A stretch of DNA of 64,000 nucleotides from Bacteroides acidifaciens (GCF_024623065.1 NZ_JANJZR010000022.1:1-64000); one strand, 5' to 3'. Shown: positions 39,338 to 47,935, numbered from the stretch's first letter. The notes: generated by a model from the sequence alone, not told the origin. Numbers and translations: made by a program.

Positions 39338-39365
39338 CAAAAATACGGAAAAAAGCCTACCTTTG
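39338..39365. promoter_or_regulatory. Divergent promoters of dusB and the U32 gene
   Basis: Minus-strand TATTTTTG at 39338-39345 points to dusB. Plus-strand TACCTTTG at 39358-39365 points to the U32 gene, 44 bp before its ATG. Confidence 0.6.
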
Positions 39366-39408
39366 TACGCATTCATTTGCTTAACTGATACAAATAAGTA
39401 TATATTCT

Positions 39409-40698
39409 ATGAGTCTTAGTTTGAAAGATTTTGAAATAATGGCTCCTGTGGGGTCGCGCGAATCTCTTGCTGCGGCCATTCAGGCAGGTGCCGATTCTAT
39501 TTATTTCGGTATAGAAAACCTGAATATGCGTGCCCGTTCGGCTAATACATTCACCATTGATGATTTGCGGGAAATAGCCCGTACGTGTGATGAGCACGGG
39601 ATGAAGAGTTATCTGACGGTCAACACGATTATCTATGATAAAGATATCCCTCTGATGCATACCATTGTCGATGCAGCCAAGGAAGCCGGAATTTCTGCGG
39701 TGATTGCGGCTGATGTGGCAGTGATGAACTATGCCCGTCAGATAGGGCAGGAGGTGCATCTTTCCACTCAATTGAATATTTCCAATGCGGAGGCATTGAA
39801 ATTCTACGCGCAATTCGCAGATGTGGTAGTATTGGCCCGTGAGTTGAATCTGGAGCAGGTAGCCGAGATTTATCGTCAGATACAGGAAGAACATATCTGT
39901 GGTCCGAGCGGCGAACAACTTCGTATCGAAATGTTCTGCCACGGTGCGCTTTGTATGGCAGTATCGGGTAAATGCTATCTCTCTTTGCATGAGATGAATC
40001 ATTCTGCCAATCGCGGTGCTTGTATGCAGGTATGTCGCCGTTCTTACACGGTTCGTGATAAGGAAACGGATGTGGAATTGGATATTGATAACGAGTATAT
40101 CATGTCTCCCAAAGACTTGAAGACCATCCATTTTATGAATAAAATGTTGGATGCCGGTGTACGTGTATTCAAGATTGAAGGCCGTGCCCGTGGACCTGAG
40201 TATGTACGTACGGTGGTTGAATGTTATAAAGAAGCTATCAAGGCTTATTTAGATGGAACATTCACCGACGAAAAGATTGCGGCTTGGGATGAACGCCTGA
40301 AAACCGTATTCAACCGTGGCTTTTGGGATGGATATTACTTGGGACAGCGTTTGGGCGAATGGACCAGGAATTATGGTTCGGCAGCTACGGAACGTAAGAT
40401 TTATGTAGGTAAGGGTATCAAATACTTCTCTAATATCGGAGTTTCCGAATTCCTGGTAGAAGCTGCTGAAGTAAGTGTAGGCGATAAGCTTCTCATAACA
40501 GGACCGACTACCGGTGCTCTATTTATGACTTTGGAAGAAGCCCGTGTTGACTTGGAACCTGTGCAAACAGTGAAGAAAGGACAGCATTTCTCCATGAAAT
40601 CGGATAAGATACGTCCCAGTGACAAGCTGTATAAACTAGTATCGACCGAAGAATTGAAGAAGTTCAAAGGGCTCGATATTGAGCAAAAAAGAGGCTGA
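39409..40698 (+). CDS. U32-family peptidase-like protein, probable tRNA hydroxylation factor
   Basis: The 429-residue protein begins with the family's EIMAPVGSRESLAAAIQAGADSIYFG. It has the U32 signature EMFCHGALCMAVSGKCYLS with clustered cysteines (about residues 180-210), which in related proteins coordinate an iron-sulfur cluster. E. coli relatives TrhP and RlhA hydroxylate tRNA or 23S rRNA rather than cutting proteins, so an RNA-modification role is likelier than proteolysis. It sits beside the tRNA enzyme gene dusB. It is the first gene of a unit with the thioesterase and dprA genes. Confidence 0.85.
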   Translation: MSLSLKDFEIMAPVGSRESLAAAIQAGADSIYFGIENLNMRARSANTFTIDDLREIARTCDEHGMKSYLTVNTIIYDKDIPLMHTIVDAAKEAGISAVIAADVAVMNYARQIGQEVHLSTQLNISNAEALKFYAQFADVVVLARELNLEQVAEIYRQIQEEHICGPSGEQLRIEMFCHGALCMAVSGKCYLSLHEMNHSANRGACMQVCRRSYTVRDKETDVELDIDNEYIMSPKDLKTIHFMNKMLDAGVRVFKIEGRARGPEYVRTVVECYKEAIKAYLDGTFTDEKIAAWDERLKTVFNRGFWDGYYLGQRLGEWTRNYGSAATERKIYVGKGIKYFSNIGVSEFLVEAAEVSVGDKLLITGPTTGALFMTLEEARVDLEPVQTVKKGQHFSMKSDKIRPSDKLYKLVSTEELKKFKGLDIEQKRG

Positions 40699-40706
40699 CC
40701 GTTATC

Positions 40707-40748
40707 TCTCAATCCTCAATTCTTAATCCTTAATTCTCAAATTAAATG
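40707..40748. repeat. Short 14-bp repeat between U32 and thioesterase genes
   Basis: TCTCAATCCTCAAT at 40707 and TCTTAATCCTTAAT at 40721 differ at two positions, and a third degenerate unit starts at 40735. It fills the 47-bp intergenic space up to the next ATG. Confidence 0.5.
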
Positions 40749-41147
40749 AACTATATCTATGAATTGGAAATGAAGGTTCGCGATTACGAATGTGACCTTC
40801 AAGGTATTGTCAATAATGCTAACTATCAGCACTATCTGGAACATACCCGTCATGAATTTTTAACTTCGGTGGGTGTCAGTTTTGCTGCACTTCATGAGCA
40901 AGGAGTCGATCCGGTAGTGGCACGCATTAGTATGGCATTCAAGACTCCATTGAAAAGCGGAGATGAGTTTGTCTCGAAACTATATATGAAAAAGGAAGGT
41001 ATCAAATATGTATTTTATCAGGATATCTTCCGTAAGAATGATAATAAAGTAGTAGTGAAATCCACTGTTGAAACGGTATGTGTGGTAAACGGACGTTTAA
41101 GTGACAGCGAATTGTTCGATAATGTTTTTGCCCCCTACCTGAAATGA
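40746..41147 (+). CDS. Acyl-CoA thioesterase, hot-dog fold (4HBT family)
   Basis: The 133-residue protein has the 4-hydroxybenzoyl-CoA thioesterase signature DLQGIVNNANYQHYLEHTRHEFL (about residues 16-38), with the catalytic aspartate at its start. It is a single hot-dog domain, cytoplasmic, probably tetrameric, and hydrolyses acyl-CoA esters. Its stop overlaps the dprA start by 4 bp. Substrate is unknown. Confidence 0.85.
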   Translation: MNYIYELEMKVRDYECDLQGIVNNANYQHYLEHTRHEFLTSVGVSFAALHEQGVDPVVARISMAFKTPLKSGDEFVSKLYMKKEGIKYVFYQDIFRKNDNKVVVKSTVETVCVVNGRLSDSELFDNVFAPYLK

Positions 41148-42268
41148 ACAGCTCCGAAGAAGAACAAATTTATAGTATTGCTCTGACAATGGTGCCAGGT
41201 ATCGGGCACATAGGGGCGAAACGTCTGATAGACGGAATGGGCAATGCCGTTGATGTTTTCCGCCTGCGCAAAGAAATACCGGAACGTATTCCTGAAGTAA
41301 GTCAACGGGTGATAGAGGCATTGGATTGTCCGCAAGCTATTGCCCGCGCCGAACAGGAATATGAATTTATCCGGAAGAATCGGATCTCCTGTCTGTCCTT
41401 TTATGATGAGGCTTATCCTTCCCGTTTGCGGGAATGTGAAGATGCCCCTGTTGTTCTTTTCTTTAAAGGAAATGCCGATCTAAATTCCCTTCATATCTTG
41501 AATATGGTGGGAACCCGTAATGCTACTGATTATGGAACCCACATCTGTGCCTCTTTTCTGCGGGATCTGAAAGCACTTTGTCCTGATGTGCTTGTAGTTA
41601 GCGGACTTGCTTATGGAATCGATATTCATGCGCATCGTGAAGCGTTGGCTAATGAATTACCTACAGTAGGTGTTTTAGCTCATGGGCTGGATCGTATTTA
41701 TCCTCATGTCCATCGGAAAACGGCTGTCGATATGCTTGAAAGAGGGGGATTACTGACCGAATTTCTGTCCGGAACGAATCCCGATCGCCATAATTTTATC
41801 AGTCGAAACCGTATTGTTGCCGGCATGTGTGATGCTACCATCGTCATTGAGTCGGCAGAAAAGGGAGGTTCATTGATTACAGCCGAACTTGCTGAAGGTT
41901 ATCATCGCGATTGTTTCGCTTTCCCCGGCCGTGTGAGTGATGAATATTCGAAAGGATGTAATCGGTTGATTAGGGATAATAAAGCATCCCTGTTATTATC
42001 TGCCGAAGATTTTGTGCAGGCTATGGGCTGGAATATGCCGACGACTCTTTCAGAAAAGGTAAGTGTGCAACGTAGTCTTTTTATCGAATTGTCTGAAGAA
42101 GAACAGAAGATAGTCGCTATTTTGGAGAAACTGGGAAATCTGCAAATCAATTCTCTTGTGGTAGAAGCAGATATTCCCGTAAATAAGATGGCTGCTATTC
42201 TTTTCGAACTGGAAATGAAAGGGGTGATTCGTGTATTGGCAGGAGGAATGTACCAATTATTGAATTAA
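41144..42268 (+). CDS. dprA: DNA-processing protein DprA (Smf)
   Basis: The 374-residue protein binds single-stranded DNA and loads RecA during natural transformation. It has an N-terminal SAM-like helical region, the extended Rossmann fold (VGTRNATDYG near residue 122, SGLAYGIDIHAHREAL near 158, SRNRIVAGM) and a C-terminal winged helix (about 305-370). All core motifs are intact. The start overlaps the thioesterase stop (ATGA). Confidence 0.92.
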   Translation: MNSSEEEQIYSIALTMVPGIGHIGAKRLIDGMGNAVDVFRLRKEIPERIPEVSQRVIEALDCPQAIARAEQEYEFIRKNRISCLSFYDEAYPSRLRECEDAPVVLFFKGNADLNSLHILNMVGTRNATDYGTHICASFLRDLKALCPDVLVVSGLAYGIDIHAHREALANELPTVGVLAHGLDRIYPHVHRKTAVDMLERGGLLTEFLSGTNPDRHNFISRNRIVAGMCDATIVIESAEKGGSLITAELAEGYHRDCFAFPGRVSDEYSKGCNRLIRDNKASLLLSAEDFVQAMGWNMPTTLSEKVSVQRSLFIELSEEEQKIVAILEKLGNLQINSLVVEADIPVNKMAAILFELEMKGVIRVLAGGMYQLLN

Positions 42269-42296
42269 CTCACATGAACTAATCTCACATATAGAC

Positions 42297-42377
42297 ATAA
42301 AAAAAGGAGCAACGCCTTGCTCCAACCTTTGTTAACCTTAAATCTAATACTATGAAAAAAATCACATGACAAATGTA
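42297..42377 (-). ncRNA. Probable small RNA with its own promoter and terminator
   Basis: On the minus strand, TTTGG at 42401-42397 and TACATTTG at 42377-42370 form a -33/-7 pair with about 19-20 bp spacing. Transcription would start near 42363. About 65 nt later comes a hairpin (GGAGCAA, 4-nt loop, TTGCTCC; 42306-42323) followed by seven T residues to about 42298. The transcript has no useful open frame; it contains ATTAGATTTAAGG. It could alternatively be only the terminator of the AAA-ATPase gene located upstream. Rfam families of Bacteroides small RNAs should be compared. Confidence 0.5.
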
Positions 42378-42523
42378 AGCCTTTGTCTTGTCCTTTCCAA
42401 ATAATTTTATTGTATTTGTTTCTCTTTTGAATTCTTTTACGGATTTTCACTGTTAACGGGCACAATGTGCTTCTATTCCCAATGATGTTCGAGATTCTAT
42501 ATGGATTTATTGCTGGAGTTGCT

Positions 42524-44275
42524 TTAAATTTCTTCACATACTGGCATATCCATTCCTTTGTACACAACCACAATCTTATGAAGCTGTGTAGTGCCGACTG
42601 CTCTTTTCACCGTATCAGTGTCAGCATAGCGGTTGGCTTGGGCAATAGCTTCCTGTCGCAGTTCTTCCACGCGGCTTTCGGGGTCTTTATACTTGGCATA
42701 CTTCAGTTCCACAATGTAACTGTGCTTCATGTCAGAATAGATATCCAGTAGCGGACAGAGGAAAATGTCGACATAGCCTGCCTGTGTGTCCTGTTCGGAA
42801 ATAGGACGGTAGAAACGGTTTTGTGCCGTCATGGCAAGCGTGAAGCCGTGGACAAAAAATTCGCCTTTCTGTTTGTCGCGCTGGGAAGTGTAGCGTTTCA
42901 GGCAGTCGGCAATATAACCGAAATAGGCTTTCCAGTCGCCATCGTAGGCAAGACCGCTGGCAAGTTCGTTTTTTTCGTAACTGCTGAAATTGAGTTCGGC
43001 TTCGTTGTAGGTACTTAGCAGATAAGTGTATATTTGTTCGCGGACTACCTGATTAGGAATGGTGAGTTTGGTCTTTCCTTTATACGTGCCGCTAATGGTG
43101 AGCATACCGAAATAGTAGAGCAGGCTCACAAAGTTGTCGGGATTGGTGATATTGACGGCAGGGAAACCTTTTTTCAGTTCTCCGGTGACGTAACCTTCGC
43201 TCACCAATGTTTGTATGATGGAGGCATCATGGGCAAACTCTTTGTCCTTCCGGATGAGCATACGTAATTTTTCGTAGTCGATACGGATATTGTCTTCTAC
43301 CATATCCCGGGGGGCTTTGCCCCGTTGAATATAATTCTTGACGAAGTAGAGCACCATGTTGGAGTTGTACATAGTGGTTTCACCATAACATTCTTCCGCA
43401 AAGCAGTAGTTGTCATACCAGGGTTTCATTATTTCTATCAATTCGTCTACACTGTGGTTGAACGGACTGGTGGTGGAATAGTAAGTGAGCATTTGACGCA
43501 CTTCTTCTTCCGTGAAACCTATCATCTCGTTGAATTCCGGTGTGAGCGAGTAGTTGGTTCCGATATTGAAACCGCTTGTGAGGTCGTCCATTGTCACAGG
43601 GCTTACGCCGGTGATGAAACACCGCTCGATGCTGGAGTAGGTTCCGGCTTTGATTTTATTGAAGAAGGCGCGCAGATAACCTTCGCCATGTGTTTCGTCC
43701 GTATAGCGGTGCAGGCTTTCTATGTCCGATAGGATGGCATTGGTGAAATGGTCGTATTCGTCAATAAAGAGGTAAATACGTTGGTTGGTCTTATTACATT
43801 CTGTGAACAGGTATTCAAATTGTTCGACAGCTCCTTCTTTTTTGTCGAGTTCTTCCTTGATGCCTTTGGGGAGATAGTCGGCGTAAATGTCACAGAAGTA
43901 GTCGAACATTGTTTGGCAATGCGCGTCCAGTCCCTTGCGGTAGTTGTGCAGTTCGCCTACTATGCCGGAGAAGTTGAGGTATAGTACCAGATAGCTGTTC
44001 CGGTCGCGCGTAGGGTACTTTCCGATGTAAAGGTCGCCAAACAGCGCTTCGAACTTATCCTTGGCAAGTATATCATAATAGTGCTGCAACATATTTATTG
44101 TGAGGCTTTTGCCGAAACGGCGCGGGCGGATGAAGAAGAAAAACTTGTCTGCCTCTTCTATCATGGGAATAAACCGGGTTTTGTCCACATAATAACAGTC
44201 GTCGCGGCGGATTACTGCGAAGTTCATCATGCCGTATGGGATACGTTTCCTGCGCGGTGCTATATATTCTTCCAT
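42524..44275 (-). CDS. AAA-ATPase-like protein with C-terminal PD-(D/E)XK domain
   Basis: The 583-residue protein matches the AAA-ATPase_like plus PDDEXK_9 architecture common in Bacteroidetes. It starts with RRKRIPYGMMNFAVIRRDDCYYVDKT and a Walker A variant RPRRFGKSLT (about residues 51-60). Walker B is probably in IYLFIDEYDHF. The C-terminal nuclease core includes YVDIFLCP and YIVELKYAK near 540. These proteins occur in many copies per genome and are thought to be mobile or defence-linked, but no function is established. A -7 box TACCTTTG lies at 44313-44320 (minus strand). It marks the left side of the accessory island. Confidence 0.85.
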   Translation of the reverse strand: MEEYIAPRRKRIPYGMMNFAVIRRDDCYYVDKTRFIPMIEEADKFFFFIRPRRFGKSLTINMLQHYYDILAKDKFEALFGDLYIGKYPTRDRNSYLVLYLNFSGIVGELHNYRKGLDAHCQTMFDYFCDIYADYLPKGIKEELDKKEGAVEQFEYLFTECNKTNQRIYLFIDEYDHFTNAILSDIESLHRYTDETHGEGYLRAFFNKIKAGTYSSIERCFITGVSPVTMDDLTSGFNIGTNYSLTPEFNEMIGFTEEEVRQMLTYYSTTSPFNHSVDELIEIMKPWYDNYCFAEECYGETTMYNSNMVLYFVKNYIQRGKAPRDMVEDNIRIDYEKLRMLIRKDKEFAHDASIIQTLVSEGYVTGELKKGFPAVNITNPDNFVSLLYYFGMLTISGTYKGKTKLTIPNQVVREQIYTYLLSTYNEAELNFSSYEKNELASGLAYDGDWKAYFGYIADCLKRYTSQRDKQKGEFFVHGFTLAMTAQNRFYRPISEQDTQAGYVDIFLCPLLDIYSDMKHSYIVELKYAKYKDPESRVEELRQEAIAQANRYADTDTVKRAVGTTQLHKIVVVYKGMDMPVCEEI

Positions 44276-44312
44276 AATTTATTCCTTTTTAAGAGTTCAC
44301 TTTGAATACAGA

Positions 44313-44320
44313 CAAAGGTA
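44313..44320 (-). promoter_or_regulatory. -7 box of the AAA-ATPase-like gene
   Basis: On the minus strand this is TACCTTTG, 38 bp upstream of the start codon. Confidence 0.5.
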
Positions 44321-44486
44321 GGGTCTTTTTGTTACTTCTCCAAACAAACATTCCATAACTTCTTTGCACACTTCTATTTGGAGGAGCTTAATAGGAAAGC
44401 AAATATAAAACCATTTAAAACTAACGAGGTGTTTTTTTAATGGAAAATTGAGATGGGCTGTTTGGCCAGAGTTGAAGCGAATGGCG

Positions 44487-44822
44487 CGGTGCTTTTACCG
44501 CACCTTTTAAAGAAGCGGGTATTAAATATGCTTGAAGGATATGGCGGGTATCGGTCATCCGGGTATGTTAGGAGAATTGGTCAGGACTATCAAGGAGAAA
44601 CATCCGGATGCTTTGGATGAATATCGGACGTAAATATCAGCATGACGAAGTCTTTTGTTATCTTTCTACCCCGTGGGGAGAATATGAAAAGATTCTGACC
44701 GGATTTACCGGAGGGGTTGTGGAGATATGTGCATAGCAAGGTGCTAATGTACATAAAGGAGATGTTATTGGTTATATTTTACGGAGTGATATTTTTGCGT
44801 ACCTTTTATAAGAGTTAGGGTA
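44487..44822 (+). pseudogene. Degraded gene fragment with a biotinyl/lipoyl-like C-terminal part
   Basis: Joining plus-strand frames gives protein-like text broken by at least two frameshifts and an in-frame stop. It reads PFKEAGIKYA, then MAGIGHPGMLGELVRTIKEK, then RKYQHDEVFCYLSTPWGEYE, and after a stop QGANVHKGDVIGYI. The last part looks like the hairpin of a biotinyl-lipoyl or HlyD-type fold (G-V-V-E-I ... V-x-K-G-D-V-I-G). The parent family was not identified; some succinylglutamate desuccinylase/aspartoacylase-type proteins end similarly. No intact gene lies between 44276 and 45166. Confidence 0.45.
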
Positions 44823-44848
44823 TAAGCGACACTTAATAAAGAATTTTA

Positions 44849-45014
44849 GGGGCTGTTTAACAAGTCTCTTTTTAACGATTTTGAGGGTGTGTCATAATGT
44901 CCAATTATAAAGATTTACCCCCTGCTACAGCTATCTGTGGCAGGGGCGTTTTTTCAATTCGGGAGTTTTGACACACTCCAGATTTCCAATTTTAGGGATT
45001 TGTTAGACAGTCCC
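44849..45014. mobile_element. MITE-like palindromic element
   Basis: The 166-bp element has imperfect inverted repeats of about 54 bp. Outer 21-bp arms at 44849-44869 and 44994-45014 (starting GGGGCTGTTTAAC, reverse of the right arm GGGACTGTCTAAC) are followed by inner arms carrying TGTGTCA at 44888 and its complement at 44968-44974. The centre is a GC-rich hairpin. It has no coding capacity. No clear target-site duplication was found. Confidence 0.6.
44919..44955. terminator. Central hairpin of the MITE-like element
   Basis: CCCCTGCTACAG (44919-44930) pairs with CTGTGGCAGGGG (44935-44946) around a 4-nt loop, followed by CGTTTTTT. It has the form of a rho-independent terminator on the plus strand. 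Confidence 0.65.
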
Positions 45015-45166
45015 TTTCTTTTGCGTATAAATTCAATGTAAAGACGATCATGAAAGTTCTTATTTGTTGTAACTGAATGGATATTTATTAGTAGTAGAAT
45101 GGAATGTTTAATATGGAATGAGCGTTTTTTGTAAAAAATGCGATGATCAGAGCAAAAAAAGCGGAC

Positions 45167-45667
45167 TTATTTTGTTCTTTCTATAATTAAGTACAATTGT
45201 TTGAATTTCACGATTGGACGGCCAAGGTAGCTGGAGGTGCTGTAACCGTTCGCTTTTGCCCAATCTACGACTTTGTTACGCTGCTTTTCCGGATAATAGA
45301 TTGTAAGTAGTTTTTTCTCTATTTGCTTTCGCCATGATTCTGGTGAGCCTATGTTGTTAAGGTGGCTAATTGAGGCAATGCCAAGAGCGAGAGCAACGAT
45401 ACTATGGGTGAAGTCTCCACTTTCAGGTGTGGGCTCTATCTGTAAATTCTGTTTCACTCCATCTACGAGGCTCTTGATAGCAAGAATATCTTGGGTGAGG
45501 TTGAGTTCTGAGATGAAATCAACCTCTACTTTTGCTAATTGATGAAATAGATCTCCTTTCTCTGCGCCAAGTAGTTTTAAACCCCAATCAATTTGGAAAC
45601 ACAGAGATTCTACAGCTCTCTTTATACTGAGAGCATCTTTTTTCTTTGGATTTTTTTTGTATGCCAT
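45167..45667 (-). CDS. Uncharacterised 166-residue protein divergent from the WYL locus
   Basis: I do not recognise this protein. It is soluble, with a basic N-terminus (MAYKKNPKKKDALSIKR), a helical middle (GLKLLGAEKGDLFHQLAKVEVDF) and a basic C-terminal part (YYPEKQRNKVVDWAKANGY). ATG 45667 is chosen because a -7 box (minus-strand TATTTTTG, 45695-45702) lies just upstream; a longer frame from 45733 would begin before the promoter. The control region between it and the WYL gene is symmetric, with the same inverted-repeat operator 8 bp from each -7 box, so it probably belongs to the same functional unit. Confidence 0.65.
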   Translation of the reverse strand: MAYKKNPKKKDALSIKRAVESLCFQIDWGLKLLGAEKGDLFHQLAKVEVDFISELNLTQDILAIKSLVDGVKQNLQIEPTPESGDFTHSIVALALGIASISHLNNIGSPESWRKQIEKKLLTIYYPEKQRNKVVDWAKANGYSTSSYLGRPIVKFKQLYLIIERTK

Positions 45668-45689
45668 GACGAATAGAATGTTAAAATGA

Positions 45690-45805
45690 GTGTGCAAAAA
45701 TAATGGTGAAGTATGCAGAAACGTTGCACACATAAAAAAAATTGCTATAAATTAATATATTTAGGTGGTATGCAGTTTTTTTTGCATACAAAAAAGTTAA
45801 CTTTG
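45690..45805. promoter_or_regulatory. Divergent promoters with repeated GTATGCA-type operators
   Basis: Half-sites GTGTGCA (45690) and GTATGCA (45711) are followed by TGCACAC (45725), GTATGCA (45768) and TGCATAC (45783). They form two inverted repeats, 45711-45731 and 45768-45789. The first is 8 bp upstream of the minus -7 box TATTTTTG (45695-45702). The second is 8 bp upstream of the plus -7 box TAACTTTG (45798-45805). The WYL protein is the likely ligand of both. The remaining leader to 45957 shows no gene. Confidence 0.65.
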
Positions 45806-45957
45806 TACTAAATAAGATTATGAATTCTACCCTATAAAACATGCTATCAAGATATCTAAAGTAGGAAAAACAATTAGATGAGATATACAAAAAGGGTTTA
45901 AGCAATTGAATAATAGAAAACAGTAATAATATTTTAAAAATCACGGAAGTTTAGAAA

Positions 45958-46857
45958 ATGATAAGTAAAACCTTTAACCGCTATATTTGGTTGCTCAACA
46001 CGCTGCTTCAGCATCGCAGATTAACTTTTGAGGAGATAAGCTGTCGATGGAAAGATAGTTGTCTCGGTGATGGTAGACCGCTTGCATTACGTACATTTCA
46101 CATGCATAGAGAAGCTATTGCAGAACTTTTTGGTGTAGAGGTCGAATGTGATACATCCAGCTATGAGTATTATATTTCTTCTTCCAGTCAACTGAAAAAT
46201 GACAAGACTCGTCAGTGGTTGCTTAACTCCTTCACTGTGTCTAACATGATAGAAGCAGGGCGCAACATGAAAGATCGAATTTTGTTTGAGGAAATTCCTG
46301 AAGGAACTGAATATCTCCAAACAGTCATAGATGCAATGCAACGAAAAAAGGAACTGAAGATTGATTATAAACCTTTCAATGGTCATCAATCAATATTTCA
46401 CTTGCAGCCATACGCTATGAAAGTTTATCATCAGCGTTGGTATGTAGTCGGCTATCTCAAAGAGCAGGAGGGAATAAGGAATATTGCCCTTGATCGTATT
46501 TTGGAAATGGAATTGACAGATGACTCATTTATACTTCCCAATGATTTTGATGCAGAAGAATATTATACTCATACAGTTGGCATATTTGTCAATGACAAAT
46601 TGAAGCCACAGAAAGTAGTTGTTCGGGTATTCGGTGTTCATGTAGAGTATATGCGTTCTCTGCCACTGCATTTCTCTCAACAAGAGATAAAAACAGAACA
46701 CAAAGAGTACAGCGACTTTGAATACCAACTTTGCTTAACTCCAGAACTAACAAGTCAGTTACTTGCTATGGGTGAAAAGGTCGAAGTTATGGAACCACTA
46801 GGGCTGCGTGAAGAAATTAGAAAACGACTTTTTGCTGCCATAAATAGATATAAATAG
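45958..46857 (+). CDS. WYL-domain transcriptional regulator
   Basis: The 299-residue protein has an N-terminal winged helix (NRYIWLLNTLLQHRRLTFEEI, residues about 7-75). A WYL domain follows (QRWYVVGYLKEQEGIRNIALDRI, about 159-181), then a C-terminal WCX-type region (KPQKVVVRVF onward). WYL domains bind nucleic-acid-like or nucleotide ligands and often control bacterial defence operons. It is the first gene of a four-gene operon, with 59 bp to the next gene, and probably regulates itself and the divergent gene through the GTATGCA repeats. Composition is clearly more AT-rich than the neighbouring core genes. Confidence 0.85.
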   Translation: MISKTFNRYIWLLNTLLQHRRLTFEEISCRWKDSCLGDGRPLALRTFHMHREAIAELFGVEVECDTSSYEYYISSSSQLKNDKTRQWLLNSFTVSNMIEAGRNMKDRILFEEIPEGTEYLQTVIDAMQRKKELKIDYKPFNGHQSIFHLQPYAMKVYHQRWYVVGYLKEQEGIRNIALDRILEMELTDDSFILPNDFDAEEYYTHTVGIFVNDKLKPQKVVVRVFGVHVEYMRSLPLHFSQQEIKTEHKEYSDFEYQLCLTPELTSQLLAMGEKVEVMEPLGLREEIRKRLFAAINRYK

Positions 46858-46916
46858 GAAAATAATGGCGTGCAGAGTCTTAGCAGAGATCAATAATACA
46901 TAGTTATAAACTCTAA

Positions 46917-47930
46917 ATGAAGAAATTGAAAATGGTTAATAATTACACAATAAAAACAACCTATTACGATAGGAAAATGGATGAAAAGTTGCTAACCCAA
47001 ATAAACGAGCGGTTTCCTTGGATCATCAGTTATGTTAAATCACATAATTGTTTAGATTTCCAGACTGGAAATGATCCTAAAACTAATCGTTCTTGGTTTT
47101 CTATATATAGAGGTACTGGACGTATACTAACCTTTCGTAGTCATTCGGGTAAAGTTAATGAAATATGTGATGTAGCCGAAGCTTACAAAGAATTAATGCA
47201 ACCAGATTTTTTTAGAAATCCAACACCGGATCAGTTTGACACATATTTAGCGAAAATCGCTTCCATGGAAAAATTCAAAAGATACTATAATACAGATGAT
47301 TACAATGAAGGATATTATCAGACATTAATAGGACGTCGTTATACGTTCGAAGTTAAAGATACCGATGATTTTATTCTTTTTGACAAGGAACTAGTTATCG
47401 GTTTTAAAACAAAAGGCATAAAAGATGAATGGAATAAGGAAATCGTAGACCAACAAACATTGAAAATTGAACAATTAAGAAAGACATACAATGGAACACT
47501 CCCTGAAAATATAAAACCTGAGTATGGTGAATTTGACTTCCTTGGTCTAAATACTAATGGAGATATATTGATAATGGAACTTAAACAAAATGATCCTGCT
47601 AAGACTGCATTGTCGCCCATTCAAACTTCATATTACTATCTACAGTTTCAAAAATTAGCTAGAGAAGATGATAAGTTGTACCAACGAATAAAAGCAATGA
47701 TTGAGCAAAAAATAGATTATGGACTTATCGGTTCCTGCTACAAAAATAAAATACCATTAAAGCTTTCCGGAAAAATAATACCATGTGTAATTGTAGGAAA
47801 AGACGGTGGACTATCTGAAACAATTCGCGAAAGATATAGATTTATTCGTGATTTATTTTTGCCGGAAATGAAAGCATACACATGCACATCCGAGGTTGAG
47901 GGTACTCTCGTTACATCAAAAAACTTATAA
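46917..47930 (+). CDS. PD-(D/E)XK nuclease-like protein of unknown family
   Basis: The 337-residue protein has a C-terminal half with a likely PD-(D/E)XK core: E205-x-D207 in YGEFDFLGL, a short strand turn, then E221-x-K223 in ILIMELKQ. The N-terminal half (residues about 1-190) has aromatic-rich beta strands (SWFSIYRGTGRILTFRSH) and no recognised domain; it could recognise a nucleic acid or partner. Architecture recalls Shedu-type DUF4263 nucleases, but I cannot confirm that. It is 5 bp upstream of the beta-lactamase-fold gene, so tight coexpression is expected. Codon use is strongly AT-rich. Confidence 0.7.
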   Translation: MKKLKMVNNYTIKTTYYDRKMDEKLLTQINERFPWIISYVKSHNCLDFQTGNDPKTNRSWFSIYRGTGRILTFRSHSGKVNEICDVAEAYKELMQPDFFRNPTPDQFDTYLAKIASMEKFKRYYNTDDYNEGYYQTLIGRRYTFEVKDTDDFILFDKELVIGFKTKGIKDEWNKEIVDQQTLKIEQLRKTYNGTLPENIKPEYGEFDFLGLNTNGDILIMELKQNDPAKTALSPIQTSYYYLQFQKLAREDDKLYQRIKAMIEQKIDYGLIGSCYKNKIPLKLSGKIIPCVIVGKDGGLSETIRERYRFIRDLFLPEMKAYTCTSEVEGTLVTSKNL

Positions 47931-47935
47931 ACAGA

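Noticed and set aside
44461..44630. Plus-strand frame starting MGCLARVEANG as a small gene
   Set aside because: The better protein-like signal is in the other frames; this one is composition noise over the broken gene.
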